Source: Streptomyces collinus
GTDB lineage: Bacteria > Actinomycetota > Actinomycetes > Streptomycetales > Streptomycetaceae
Direction: 5' to 3'
DNA: 64,000 bases
Assembly: GCF_031348265.1 (NCBI RefSeq)
Contig: NZ_CP133771.1
Coordinates: forward strand, 3,162,001-3,226,000
The position numbers were made by a program, and so were the translations under genes. The notes beneath the pieces were generated by a model. It was not told the origin of the DNA. It did not search any database and was given only the letters and a program-made list of their open reading frames with translations. Shown one piece after another: positions 25,200 to 32,969 of this stretch. Within the stretch, counting starts at the first letter, position 1. Every line of letters starts with the position of its first letter.

Positions 25200-25781
25200 G
25201 TGACTGAGCAGCCCGCCCCGCCGCCCGCCCAGGGCGAGGAGGAGCACCCCTCCCTCGCCCTCGCCAACACCGCCCTCGCTCTGCCCGGCGGGCGCACGCT
25301 GGACCTCCTGGGCACCCCCGCTCAGACGAACCACTGGCTGACCCAGCGCGGCCTCGCCCCCGTCGACGCCGGCATGCGGGAGATGTGCGCGGCCCAACTG
25401 CGGTCGCTGCGCGAACAGATCAGGTCGCTGTTCGCCGCCCGCGCCGACGGCGTACCCGCCCTGCCCGCGGCCGTGAGCGCCATCAACGACGCGATGACCA
25501 GGGTCCCCACGGCCCCCCTGCTGCGGTGGGACGACAAGACCGGCCCCTACCGCACCGCCCCCCACCCCACCACCGCGATCGTCGACCTCGCGCTGGCGAC
25601 CCTCGCCGCCGACGCCGCCGACCTGCTCACCTCCCCCGAGGCCGAGCGCCTCACCGCCTGCGGTTCCCCGCCCTGCAACCGCTACCTGCTTCGCCACGGC
25701 CGTCGCCACTGGTGCTCCACCCGCTGCGGCGACCGCGCCCGCGCGGCCCGGGCGTACGCACGCCGCACCGAGCAGCGCTGA
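25200..25781 (+). CDS. CGNR zinc finger / ABATE domain protein, likely transcription regulator
   Basis: 193-residue protein with an N-terminal stress-response ABATE-type domain (LALANTALALPGGRTLDLLGTPAQTNHWLTQRGL) and a C-terminal CGNR zinc finger: CGSPPCNRYLLRHGRRHWCS followed by TRCGDRARAARAYARR. The signature CGNR is CGDR here, a tolerated variation. I prefer GTG 25200, which has GGAGGAG just upstream; ATG codons at 25188 and 25179 are in frame but lie in the operator dyad. Probably controls itself and the divergent MBL hydrolase. Confidence 0.88.
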   Translation: MTEQPAPPPAQGEEEHPSLALANTALALPGGRTLDLLGTPAQTNHWLTQRGLAPVDAGMREMCAAQLRSLREQIRSLFAARADGVPALPAAVSAINDAMTRVPTAPLLRWDDKTGPYRTAPHPTTAIVDLALATLAADAADLLTSPEAERLTACGSPPCNRYLLRHGRRHWCSTRCGDRARAARAYARRTEQR

Positions 25782-25792
25782 CACCATCCCGG

Positions 25793-26101
25793 TCACGGCC
25801 GGGACCGTCGGGCCAGCCGCTCCCCTCTGCTCTCCGCGACCCTTATGACGTCCCGCAGCGACTCACTGAGCCGCCGGGCCAGGTAGTGCAGTTCCTCGCC
25901 AGTCACGCGGCGCTCCGCGAGGAGTTCGGCGGCGTGCCCGAGCAGACGGTCCGCCATGTCGATCTGCACGTCCTCGATCTCGTCTGCGAGCCGTGAGACG
26001 TAGCCGGTTCCGTCGCCCACGAGGTAGCACGGTCTGCCGTCGTCACCGGTCCAGGGCAGCAGCCGCCCGGCCACCGTGCGGTCGCGCGGTTCGCCGGTCA
26101 T
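25793..26101 (-). CDS. Small conserved protein next to XRE/DUF397 genes
   Basis: 102-residue protein with MTGEPRDRTVAGRLLPWTG start, then YLVGDGTGYVSRLADEIEDVQIDMADRLLGHAAELL and a helical C-terminal half (SESLRDVIRVAESRGERLARRSRP). It appears all-helical after a short beta start. I recognise it as a type often seen beside XRE-DUF397 loci in Streptomyces but know no function. Its ATG overlaps the stop of the upstream 66-codon gene (ATGA), so the two are an operon. The stop is 12 bases from the convergent CGNR gene's stop. Confidence 0.78.
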   Translation of the reverse strand: MTGEPRDRTVAGRLLPWTGDDGRPCYLVGDGTGYVSRLADEIEDVQIDMADRLLGHAAELLAERRVTGEELHYLARRLSESLRDVIRVAESRGERLARRSRP

Positions 26102-26298
26102 GCGGACGCCTCCGCCATCAGGTAGGGGCGCACCAGTCGGTTGTCCTCTCCCCGGAGCGGGCGCTCGTCGGGACGACAGCAGGCCGCCGGGCACGCGGAC
26201 GTGCGCAGGGGTGGCGCCGCCGGGCGCCGCCGCCTCCCCCGGGGAGGAAAGAGGAAGCGGAGGAACGGCTCCAGGAGGGGGCCGATGAGGTGTACCAC
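26098..26298 (-). CDS. Small basic protein ending in a VRPYL motif
   Basis: 66-residue protein: a short hydrophobic N-terminus (MVHLIGPLLEPFLRFLFPP), an Arg-rich middle and PLRGEDNRLVRPYLMAEASA at the end. The RGED-LVRPYL ending recurs, as I recall, in small Streptomyces proteins near XRE-DUF397 genes, which is the main reason for calling it real. GTG start at 26298; the ribosome site is modest (AAGGCAGG, rather far). Coupled to the next gene by ATGA. Divergent from the XRE regulator. Function unknown. Confidence 0.6.
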   Translation of the reverse strand: MVHLIGPLLEPFLRFLFPPRGRRRRPAAPPLRTSACPAACCRPDERPLRGEDNRLVRPYLMAEASA

Positions 26299-26423
26299 GT
26301 CTGTCTGCCTGCCTTCTCACCTGCGGTGACTGCGCTCTGTGCTGAATCACTCACAGAGTGAGGCCGGCGCTCGCTACCCTGCCAGGGGGTGGAGCTTGAC
26401 ATCGCGTTTGTCAAGAAGAGGAG

Positions 26424-27194
26424 ATGCGGCTGAGGCGGACCGCCGCCCGTCTCACCCAGGAGGAACTGGGCGACCAGGTGGTGTGCTCACCCACGCTGAT
26501 CAGCCATTTCGAGGCGGGCAGACGCCTCCCCAAGCCGGATGACGCGCGGCGGATCGACCGGGCCCTGGGGACGGACGGGTTCTTCGCGCGGTGGCTGGAG
26601 GATCTGGAGTCGCGCTACACCGACCATTTCGCGGCGGTGGCCGAGCTGGAGCAACTGGCAACGCAGATCCAGCAGTTCGCACTCTCCCTGGTTCCCGGAG
26701 TGCTTCAGACCGACGGCTACGCACGCGCCCTGTTCGGGGCCTACCGCCCGAACCACACGCCCGAGGAACTTGACGAACTCGTTGTCATTCGAACGCGACG
26801 CCGCCGAATCCTCGACGGGCCTGCACAACCCGTCGTCTGGACGCTGCTCGACGAAGCAGTCCTCCGTCGCCGTGTCGGCGGGCCGCGCGTCATGGCAGAG
26901 CAGTTGCACAAGGTGGCGAACACGGCCGAGTCGGGACGGTTGCGCCTGCACGTGCTCCCCTACGGCGTAGGGGCGCACGCACTCATGCAGAGTCTGCTCA
27001 CGCTCATGACCTTCGAGGACTCGGCCCCGGTGGCCTACGTGGAGGGCTTCCAGACGGGCAACTTGATGGACGAGCCAGCTCTGGTGAGTGCCTGTCAGAC
27101 CGCCTACGCTCTGGCGCTGAGCGACGCATTGTCGCAGCAGGAGTCACTGGCCCTCGTCAGGGCGGCAGCGGAGGAGCATGCGCGTGATGAATGA
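26424..27194 (+). CDS. XRE-family regulator with DUF5753 (Scr1-type antitoxin-like)
   Basis: 256-residue protein. N-terminal helix-turn-helix (RRTAARLTQEELGDQVVCSPTLISHFEAGRRLP, about 3-37) is followed by DUF5753, seen as FALSLVPGVLQTDGYARALF, VVWTLLDEAVLRRRVGGPRVMAEQL, RLHVLPYGVGAHALM and AYVEGFQTGNLMDEP. This family pairs with a DUF397 protein, encoded directly downstream with overlap. The usual stretch before the HTH is a few residues short, and AAGAGGAG touches the ATG at 26424, closer than a normal ribosome site, but no better in-frame start exists. Confidence 0.9.
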   Translation: MRLRRTAARLTQEELGDQVVCSPTLISHFEAGRRLPKPDDARRIDRALGTDGFFARWLEDLESRYTDHFAAVAELEQLATQIQQFALSLVPGVLQTDGYARALFGAYRPNHTPEELDELVVIRTRRRRILDGPAQPVVWTLLDEAVLRRRVGGPRVMAEQLHKVANTAESGRLRLHVLPYGVGAHALMQSLLTLMTFEDSAPVAYVEGFQTGNLMDEPALVSACQTAYALALSDALSQQESLALVRAAAEEHARDE

Positions 27195-27390
27195 GCACCT
27201 CGCCCTCACAGGTTGGTACAAGTCCAGCTACAGCGGCGGGGATCAAGGCGAGTGCCTCGAAGTCGCCCCCGGCCACCCCCACGTCCCGGTGCGGGACAGC
27301 AAGGCCGCCCACGGCCCCGCCCTGGTCTTCTCGCGGAGCGGCTGGGCCGCGTTCGTCAGCGCCGTCAAGGACGGGCACATCGAAGGCTAG
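27178..27390 (+). CDS. DUF397 domain protein (Scr1-like partner)
   Basis: 70-residue protein built of the DUF397 motif: GWYKSSYSGGDQGECLEVAPG followed by VPVRDSKAAHGPALVFSRSGWAAFVSAVKDG. Such proteins accompany XRE-DUF5753 regulators; in the model pair from S. coelicolor they are called Scr1/Scr2 and have been proposed to act like a toxin-antitoxin or signalling couple. The ATG at 27178 follows GGAGGAG closely and overlaps the upstream gene by 17 bases; GTG 27184 or ATG 27187 are alternatives. Its stop overlaps the stop of the convergent MerR gene. Confidence 0.9.
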   Translation: MRVMNEHLALTGWYKSSYSGGDQGECLEVAPGHPHVPVRDSKAAHGPALVFSRSGWAAFVSAVKDGHIEG

Positions 27391-27782
27391 GCAGGCTGTG
27401 TGAGACCCAGGGGCGGATAGCTCTCGCCGCCGACGCGTTCGGCCGCCTCGATGTAGTCGGCGAGGGCGTCCCGGGACTGGGCGAGGCTCGCCAACCGGTC
27501 GTCCAGCTGCCGCAGCCGTGACCGCATCGCGGCGAGCAACTCGGGGCATCCGACCAGCGTCGGGGCCTCCCCCGTCGCACAGGGCAGCAGGTAGGCGATG
27601 TCCTCGGAGGACAGGCCGGCGCCGAGCAGGTGGCGGATCTGCCTCACGCGGAGCAGGGCACCCTCGTCGTACTCGCGGTAGCCGTTCGCCCCGCGGGCCG
27701 GCTCCAGCAGGCCCTGGGCCTCGTAGTACCGCAGCTGATGGGCGTTGACGCCCGTGCGTCGGCTCAGTTCCCCGATCCGCAT
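27387..27782 (-). CDS. MerR-family transcriptional regulator
   Basis: 131-residue regulator. MRIGELSRRTGVNAHQLRYYEAQGLL is the MerR helix-turn-helix, then the wing ARGANGYREYDEGALLRVRQIRHLLGAGLSSEDIAYLLP, a short region with two cysteines (LLPCATGEAPTLVGCPELL) and a coiled-coil dimerisation helix. Cysteines are not in the classical metal-sensing array, so an organic ligand is more likely. ATG at 27782 with GAGGT seven bases before. Divergent from the reductase gene; the promoter between them has the long-spacer MerR form. Confidence 0.92.
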   Translation of the reverse strand: MRIGELSRRTGVNAHQLRYYEAQGLLEPARGANGYREYDEGALLRVRQIRHLLGAGLSSEDIAYLLPCATGEAPTLVGCPELLAAMRSRLRQLDDRLASLAQSRDALADYIEAAERVGGESYPPLGLTQPA

Positions 27783-27794
27783 CGACAACCTCGC

Positions 27795-27826
27795 TTGACC
27801 TTCACACCGGTATGAACGTCGACGAT
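27795..27826 (+). promoter_or_regulatory. MerR-type promoter of the imine-reductase-like gene
   Basis: TTGACC (27795-27800) and GACGAT (27821-27826) are separated by 20 bases, the over-long spacing used by MerR activators. Within the spacer GACcTTCA and TGAAcGTC form a dyad (27797-27820). Transcription would begin close to the ATG at 27833, suggesting a leaderless message. Confidence 0.6.
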
Positions 27827-27832
27827 GCTGCC

Positions 27833-28717
27833 ATGGACGACGAAACCACAACACCCGTGACTGTCATCGGACTTGGCCTGATGGGCCAGGCGCTCGCCGG
27901 GGCGTTCCTGAAGGCGGGACACCCCACGACCGTGTGGAACCGTACGGCCGGCAAGGCCGACCGGCTGGTGGCCCAGGGCGCGCGGCCGGCCCCGACCGTC
28001 GGCGCCGCGATCGAGCCCGGTCGCCTCACGGTCATCTGTGTCACCGACTACCGAGCCGTGCACGAGACACTCGGCACAGCCGATGTCGAGCTGGACGGCA
28101 CGACGCTGATCAACCTGACCTCGGGCGACTCAGGTCAGGCCCGGGAGACAGCCCGATGGGCCGAAGCGCGAGGCGCCCGCTACCTGGACGGCGCCGTCAT
28201 GGCCGTCCCGTCGGCCATCGGCACCCCTGACGCGGTGATCCTTCAGAGCGGGGCGCGCTCGGACTTCGACGCGCATGAGCCGGCCCTCGGCGCTCTCGGC
28301 ACCGTCACCTACCTCGGTACGGACCACGGGCTGGCGTCGCTGTACGACGCGGCCGGACTGGCCATGATGTGGAGCGTGCTGAACGCCTGGCTCCAGGGCA
28401 CGGCCCTGCTCGGGACGGCGGGTGTCGACGCCGGGACGTACGCACCGTTCGCGCAACGGATCGCCGCCGGTGTCGCCGACTGGCTGCCGGGGTACGCCGG
28501 GCAGATCGACCGGGGCTCGTTCCCGGCCGAGGTGTCGGCGCTGGAGACCGACGCGCGGGCGATGGCGCATCTGATCGAGGAGAGCGAGGCGGCGGGGATC
28601 AACGCCGAGCTTCCGAGACTGCTCAAGGCGATGGCCGATCGTGCGGTCGCCGCCGGGCACGGCAAGGAGCAGTATCCGGTGCTGATCGAGGAGTTCGGCA
28701 AGCCCGGTACCCGGTGA
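27833..28717 (+). CDS. NAD(P)-dependent oxidoreductase, imine-reductase-like
   Basis: 294-residue 6-phosphogluconate-dehydrogenase-type reductase. N-terminal Rossmann motif VTVIGLGLMGQALAGAFLKAGHPTTVWNRT favours NADPH; then INLTSGDSGQARETARWAEARGARYLDGAVMAVPSAIG, the IRED/beta-hydroxyacid-dehydrogenase substrate loop, and a C-terminal helical dimerisation domain. Imine reductases share this layout; the exact reaction is not predictable. I choose ATG 27833 because the MerR promoter places the transcript start there; ATG 27812 would lie inside the operator. Likely induced by the divergent MerR protein. Confidence 0.88.
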   Translation: MDDETTTPVTVIGLGLMGQALAGAFLKAGHPTTVWNRTAGKADRLVAQGARPAPTVGAAIEPGRLTVICVTDYRAVHETLGTADVELDGTTLINLTSGDSGQARETARWAEARGARYLDGAVMAVPSAIGTPDAVILQSGARSDFDAHEPALGALGTVTYLGTDHGLASLYDAAGLAMMWSVLNAWLQGTALLGTAGVDAGTYAPFAQRIAAGVADWLPGYAGQIDRGSFPAEVSALETDARAMAHLIEESEAAGINAELPRLLKAMADRAVAAGHGKEQYPVLIEEFGKPGTR

Positions 28718-28834
28718 CCGACGCCTCTGGCAGGAAGGCGACGGCACCCATGACCGGCACGGGTGCCTTAGCAGACCTGCCGGCCCGGGCGACCGCTGAT
28801 GGTCCGGGCGACCGGGGCCGCCCGGGGCCGAGCG

Positions 28835-29638
28835 TCACGCCGACTCGTTCAGCAACCTGCTCAGGTGCTCGCTCCCCGCCCCCAGGAGGTCGGGCAGCGG
28901 TGCCGCATCCTCGTACCAGCGCTTCTCGTACTCCCAGCAGAGCCAGCCGTCCCAGCCGTGGCGGGAGAGGATCTCGACGCATTCGGCGAGCGGGAGGACG
29001 CCCGCGCCGAGGGGCAGCGGGGTCGTGTCGTCGGGGGAGGCGATGTCCTTGACCTGGACGTAGCCGAGGTGGGGGGAGAGCGCCGCGTAGGTCTCGGAGG
29101 GCTGTTCGCCGCCGAGCCAGGTGTGCATCACGTCCCAGAGGGCGCCGACCTGACGGTGGCCGACGAGGCCGAGGATCCGCATCGCGTCGGCGGCGGTGCG
29201 GTGCGAGTCGTGGGTTTCGAGGAGGATGCGTACGCCCAGGTCGTTGGCGTGTTCGGCGGCCGTGCCCAGGCGCCGGGCGGCCGTCGCGTCGGCCTCCTCG
29301 GGGGTCTGCACGTCGAGGTCGCCGCCCGGGAAGACCCGGACGTACGGGGCGCCCAGGTCGTGGGCCAGGTCGAGGAGGGCACGGATCTCGGCCAGGACGG
29401 GCTCGTCGTCGCCCGGCGCGGCGACCTGTGCGTATCCCGCCAGGCCCAGGAGCTCTACGCCCGCTCCCTTGAACTCGGCCGCGACGTCCGCCCGTTCGGC
29501 GGGGCCGAGGCCGGTGTGGACCGGTTCCTCGGGGTGGGTGCGCAGTTCCACGCCGTGATAGCCGTGGGCGGTCGCGAGCCGCAGGACGTCGGGCAGGGGC
29601 AGGCCGGGGACACCGAGGGTGGAGAACGCCAGCTTCAT
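28835..29638 (-). CDS. Sugar phosphate isomerase/epimerase (AP endonuclease 2 family barrel)
   Basis: 267-residue TIM barrel of the xylose-isomerase-like family. MKLAFSTLGVPGLPLPDVLRLATAHGYHGVELRTHPEEP opens the barrel; metal-ligand candidates occur in ILLETHDSHRTAADAMRIL, WDVMHTWLGGEQP and GYVQVKD. C-terminal WLCWEYEKRWYEDAAPLPDLL is typical. Substrate unknown. ATG 29638 was chosen because the longer frame upstream lacks the family pattern. It is followed by no partner gene, unlike the similar protein at 35266-36099, so it may act alone. Confidence 0.88.
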   Translation of the reverse strand: MKLAFSTLGVPGLPLPDVLRLATAHGYHGVELRTHPEEPVHTGLGPAERADVAAEFKGAGVELLGLAGYAQVAAPGDDEPVLAEIRALLDLAHDLGAPYVRVFPGGDLDVQTPEEADATAARRLGTAAEHANDLGVRILLETHDSHRTAADAMRILGLVGHRQVGALWDVMHTWLGGEQPSETYAALSPHLGYVQVKDIASPDDTTPLPLGAGVLPLAECVEILSRHGWDGWLCWEYEKRWYEDAAPLPDLLGAGSEHLSRLLNESA

Positions 29639-29682
29639 GTTGACGGACCCTACCCGGCACCCCCGCCGGCGACTCTCCTTCG

Positions 29683-30615
29683 TCACTCGGGTGTTGCGTG
29701 GAGATCCAGTCGCCAGTCCTGGCCCGTCAGGTCCTGGCCGAAGGAGTGGTGCGGTTTCTCCGCGACCAGGACGAAACCGTGGCGCTGGTAGATGCGGCGG
29801 GCCGCGGCGAGGACGTCGTTCGTCCACAGGACGACCTCGCGGTAGCCGGCCTCGCGCGCGAAGCCGACGAGCGTCCCGACCAGGCGGTCGCCGATGCCGA
29901 GGCCGCGCGCGTCGGGCTCGACGAGCAGGAGCCGCAGCCGGGCGGCGCCGGGCGCGTCGTCCCGGAGGCACATCACGCAGCCCACCGGGCGGCCGTCCAG
30001 CTCGGCGATCCAGGTCCGCTCCCGGCGCGGGTCGCGGTCCTCGGCGTAGTCGGCGACGATCCTCGCCACCAGGCCCTCGTAGTCGGCGTCGAAGCCGTAC
30101 TCCGCCGCGTACAGCGCGGCGTTGCGCTGCACGATCCAGCCGAGGTCGCCGGGTGCGGGCTCGCGCAGGACGACGTCCTCGGGGCGCGGGGCGCGGCCCT
30201 CGCCCAGGATCGTCCGGACGGTCCGCATGGCCTCCGCGAGCCGGGGCCGGTCCTCGGCGCGGACCGTGTCGAGCATCTCCCCGACCGACTGCCGTGCCCG
30301 CTCGTCGAGCAGTGCGGCGGCCTCCCGGCCGGGCCCGGTGAGCGTGACGCTGCGGCGACGCGGGTCCGTCTCGGACGGACCGCGCTCGACCAGCCCGTCC
30401 TCCTCGAACTTGTTCAGGATGCGGGTCAGGTACCCGGCGTCCAGGTGCAGCTGGGCCCGCAGGTCGGCGGCGTCCGTACGGGGCGCGTGCGCCAGCTCGT
30501 AGAGGACACGGGACTCGGTGAGGGTGTAGGGGGCGTAGAGGCGGCGGCCGTAGTCGAGGGCGCCGATGACGTTCGTGTAGAAGCGGTTGAAGGAGCGGAT
30601 GTCCTGGACGGTCAT
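29683..30615 (-). CDS. MarR regulator fused to GNAT acetyltransferase
   Basis: 310-residue two-domain protein. Residues 1-145 are a MarR winged helix (TLTESRVLYELAHAPRTDAADLRAQLHLDAGYLTRILNKFEEDGLVERGPSETDPRRRSVTLT). Residues about 150-310 are a GNAT acetyltransferase (VVLREPAPGDLGWIVQRNAALYAAEYG ... LLLVEPDARGLGIGDRLVGTLVGFAREAGYREVVLWTNDVLAAARRIYQRHGFVLV). The fused form is a known bacterial type. A palindrome just upstream suggests autoregulation. The acetylated substrate is unknown. Confidence 0.93.
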   Translation of the reverse strand: MTVQDIRSFNRFYTNVIGALDYGRRLYAPYTLTESRVLYELAHAPRTDAADLRAQLHLDAGYLTRILNKFEEDGLVERGPSETDPRRRSVTLTGPGREAAALLDERARQSVGEMLDTVRAEDRPRLAEAMRTVRTILGEGRAPRPEDVVLREPAPGDLGWIVQRNAALYAAEYGFDADYEGLVARIVADYAEDRDPRRERTWIAELDGRPVGCVMCLRDDAPGAARLRLLLVEPDARGLGIGDRLVGTLVGFAREAGYREVVLWTNDVLAAARRIYQRHGFVLVAEKPHHSFGQDLTGQDWRLDLHATPE

Positions 30616-30635
30616 GGTCTCGACCCCCGATATTT

Positions 30636-30659
30636 GACTCAGTCAGAGATATCTGAGTC
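30636..30659. promoter_or_regulatory. Palindromic operator before the MarR-GNAT gene
   Basis: GACTCAG (30636-30642) and CTGAGTC (30653-30659) form a perfect 7-bp inverted repeat around AGATAT-containing DNA, 21 to 44 bases upstream of the start. It is the expected site for MarR-type autoregulation. Confidence 0.65.
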
Positions 30660-30839
30660 GAGCCTAGACGTCCAGGGGACCTGAGACCAGGACGAGCTGC
30701 TGCGGCCAGGCGACGGCCGATGAGTTTCTCCGTGTTCCGCGGTCAGGAAGGGTGTTCGTGCGTCGCAGCCGCGAGTGATGTGGAAGCGTGCGGGGACGAA
30801 TCCGCCGAGCACCCGACACGAGATACCGAGGAACCCGAA

Positions 30840-31412
30840 ATGCGCACCCTGATCAGCACCGCTTTCATGTCGCTCGACGGCGTCGTCGAGGCCCCGGGCG
30901 GCGAGCCCGGTTACCGGAACTCCGGGTGGACCTTCAAGGACGTCGAGTTCCTTCCCGAGGCGTTCGAGATCAAAGGCCGGGAGCAGGAAGAGGCCACCGC
31001 GATGATGATGGGCCGCCTCAGCTATGAGGCATTCAGCCCGGTGTGGCCTGACATGGAGGAATTCGCCGACTACAACGTGATGCCGAAGTACGTCGTCTCC
31101 ACGACCCTCGCCGAGGAGAACCTTGTGTCGAACTGGGGGGAGACGACGATCCTGCGCTCACTCGACGACGTCGCCGCGCTGAAGGAGACCGAGGGCGGCC
31201 CGATCATCGTCCACGGCAGCGCCTCCCTGAACCAGGCCCTTTCCGACGCCGGCCTGATCGACCGCTACCACCTGCTCGTCTTTCCGCTCCTGCTCGGGGC
31301 GGGCAAGCGGCTCTTCAGCGCCACGGACAAGGACACCCAGAAGCTGCGGCTCGTCGAGCACGAGGCCTACGCCAACGGGCTGCAGAAGAACGTCTTCGAC
31401 GTCGTTCGCTGA
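30840..31412 (+). CDS. Dihydrofolate reductase family protein
   Basis: 190-residue RibD_C/DHFR-like protein of the YwjB/YyaP-type group. Features: TLISTAFMSLDGVVEAPGGEPGY, ATAMMMGRLSYEAFSPVWP (the MGR turn), PKYVVSTTLAEENLVSNWGETTIL, and IIVHGSASLNQALSDAGLIDRYHLLVFPLLLGAGKRLF. Substrate unknown, NADPH expected. ATG 30840 follows GAGGAA. Monocistronic; it follows the MarR-GNAT promoter in the opposite direction, so the palindrome at 30636-30659 might also influence it. Confidence 0.92.
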   Translation: MRTLISTAFMSLDGVVEAPGGEPGYRNSGWTFKDVEFLPEAFEIKGREQEEATAMMMGRLSYEAFSPVWPDMEEFADYNVMPKYVVSTTLAEENLVSNWGETTILRSLDDVAALKETEGGPIIVHGSASLNQALSDAGLIDRYHLLVFPLLLGAGKRLFSATDKDTQKLRLVEHEAYANGLQKNVFDVVR

Positions 31413-31579
31413 CGGGGCCCCGCACGCGTCCTCCCGTCGCGTTCCCGGGACGTGGCACGTACCGGAGGGGCCTGCCCGGCGGACGCAGGAGCACATGAGG
31501 GCGAGACGTCCGGGCCGAAGCGGGGGCGCAGGGGCATGGGGACGGCAGGCCCCACACCCCCGCCACCAGGCCCCGGCCG

Positions 31580-32629
31580 CTAAGAGGAGCGCGGCACCCC
31601 GGAGGACCCGCGCACCATCAACTCGCCGCGCACCGACGCGATCCCCCCGGGCGGTGCCTCCTCACGGCCCATGGCGATCCGTCCGGCCCGGGCCCCCGCA
31701 TCCGCCAGCGGCAGCCGCACGGTCGTCAGCGACGGCACCGCGTCGATACTGAACGGCAGATCGTCGAAGCCCGCCACCGACACGTCCTCCGGGATCCGCA
31801 GGCCCGAGTCGCGCAGCGCGGCGCACGCCCCCAGCGCGACGGAGTCGTTCGCCGCGACGACCGCCGTCAGCGACGGGTCACGGCGCAGCAGCTCCAGCGT
31901 CGCCTCGTAGCCGGAGCGCCGGTCGTAGCGGCCGTGCACCGTCCACCGGGGGTCCTCCTCGATGCCGTGCGCGGCCAGCGCGGCGCGGTGTCCTTCCAGC
32001 CGGTGCCGCGTGGTCGTCCGTTCCTCGGGGCCCGCGATGTAGCCGAGCCGCCGATGTCCGAGCCCGATGAGGTGCTCGGTCAGCTCCTGCCCGCCGCCGC
32101 GGTTGTCGAAGGTCAGCGCGATGGCCCCGGTGTCCGACGCCGGCGGGCGTCCGCACAGCACGACCCGCGTCCCGGCCTCCCCCAGCTTCCGCACCTTGGC
32201 GTCCATGGCCACCTGGTGCGCCGCGTCCTCGATCGCCCCACCGGTCAGCACCACGGCCGCGGCCCGCTGCCGCTGAAGCAGCGTGAGGTAGGTCAGCTCC
32301 CGCTCGGGTGAGCCGCCCGTGTTGCAGACCACCGCGAGTCTCTCCCCGCCCGCACGGCCGCCCGGCCCTCCGATCTCGGCCTGGATGGCGCTCGCCATGA
32401 TCCCGAAGAACGGGTCGGCGATGTCGTTCACCAGGATCCCGACCAGGTCGGAGGTGGCGGCGGCCAGCGCGCTCGCGGGCCCGTTGAGCACGTAGTCCAA
32501 CTCGTCCACGGCCTTCAGCACCCGCTCGCGGGTGGAGGCCGCCACGGGGTAGTTGCCGTTCAGCACGCGCGACACCGTCGCGGGTGAGACCTGGGCGCGG
32601 GCCGCCACGTCCGCCAGGGTCACCGTCAT
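31580..32629 (-). CDS. LacI-family regulator of adjacent sugar operon
   Basis: 349-residue LacI/GalR repressor. HTH at 1-26 (MTVTLADVAARAQVSPATVSRVLNG), hinge with NGPASALAAATSDLVGILV, then a ligand domain (NDIADPFFGIMASAIQAEI ... VAANDSVALGACAALRDSGLRIPEDVSVAGFDDLPFSIDAVPSLTTVRLP). ATG 32629 has GGAGGA seven bases before it; the longer frame upstream is not supported. It is divergent from the Gfo/Idh-DUF993-isomerase operon, and a typical LacI operator lies just before that operon, so it is the likely regulator. Effector unknown. Confidence 0.92.
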   Translation of the reverse strand: MTVTLADVAARAQVSPATVSRVLNGNYPVAASTRERVLKAVDELDYVLNGPASALAAATSDLVGILVNDIADPFFGIMASAIQAEIGGPGGRAGGERLAVVCNTGGSPERELTYLTLLQRQRAAAVVLTGGAIEDAAHQVAMDAKVRKLGEAGTRVVLCGRPPASDTGAIALTFDNRGGGQELTEHLIGLGHRRLGYIAGPEERTTTRHRLEGHRAALAAHGIEEDPRWTVHGRYDRRSGYEATLELLRRDPSLTAVVAANDSVALGACAALRDSGLRIPEDVSVAGFDDLPFSIDAVPSLTTVRLPLADAGARAGRIAMGREEAPPGGIASVRGELMVRGSSGVPRSS

Positions 32630-32785
32630 CTCGTCGTCCTCCGGTCGCGCATCTCGTCTCGTCTCCACCCTCGTACACACCCAGACCACCGGACATGGTT
32701 CCGCACGGATCAGCAGGTCGACCGCCCCCGCCCCCGGCGAACCAATGGCCAAGGTTCCGAGCAGACCTTAAGCCCCCGACCCCCT

Positions 32786-32807
32786 GTTGTTCGCCCCCTC
32801 GAACAAC
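32786..32807. promoter_or_regulatory. Perfect palindrome in divergent region
   Basis: GTTGTTCG (32786-32793) and CGAACAAC (32800-32807) form a perfect 8-bp inverted repeat around CCCCCT, between the LacI gene and the operon it probably controls. It may be a second regulator site or a terminator-like hairpin. GTCCGGAC at 32827-32834 is another short dyad nearby. Confidence 0.5.
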
Positions 32808-32861
32808 TCGTCCTGGTCACGGTCTTGTCCGGACCGCGGTTCAGAGGCTAGCTTCTCCGTA

Positions 32862-32880
32862 TATAGAAAGCGCTTGCTGC
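32862..32880. promoter_or_regulatory. LacI-type operator of the Gfo/Idh-DUF993 operon
   Basis: GAAAGCGCTTGC at 32866-32877 has the CG-centred palindrome AAGCGCTT typical of LacI/GalR operators. It lies about 90 bases upstream of the TTG start at 32970, close to a TATATA element (32860-32864), a good position for repression. Confidence 0.7.
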
Positions 32881-32969
32881 AACGCTCACCAGTTAACCGA
32901 CGGCTCACCGGGCCGCCTGTGACGGGTGGGGCGTACGCGGCGCCGCGACCGCGTACGAAGGGAACGACG

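Noticed and set aside
26424..27390. Classical toxin-antitoxin system
   Set aside because: XRE-DUF5753/DUF397 pairs are sometimes described as antitoxin-like, but no recognised toxin fold is encoded here; I keep the regulator-pair description.
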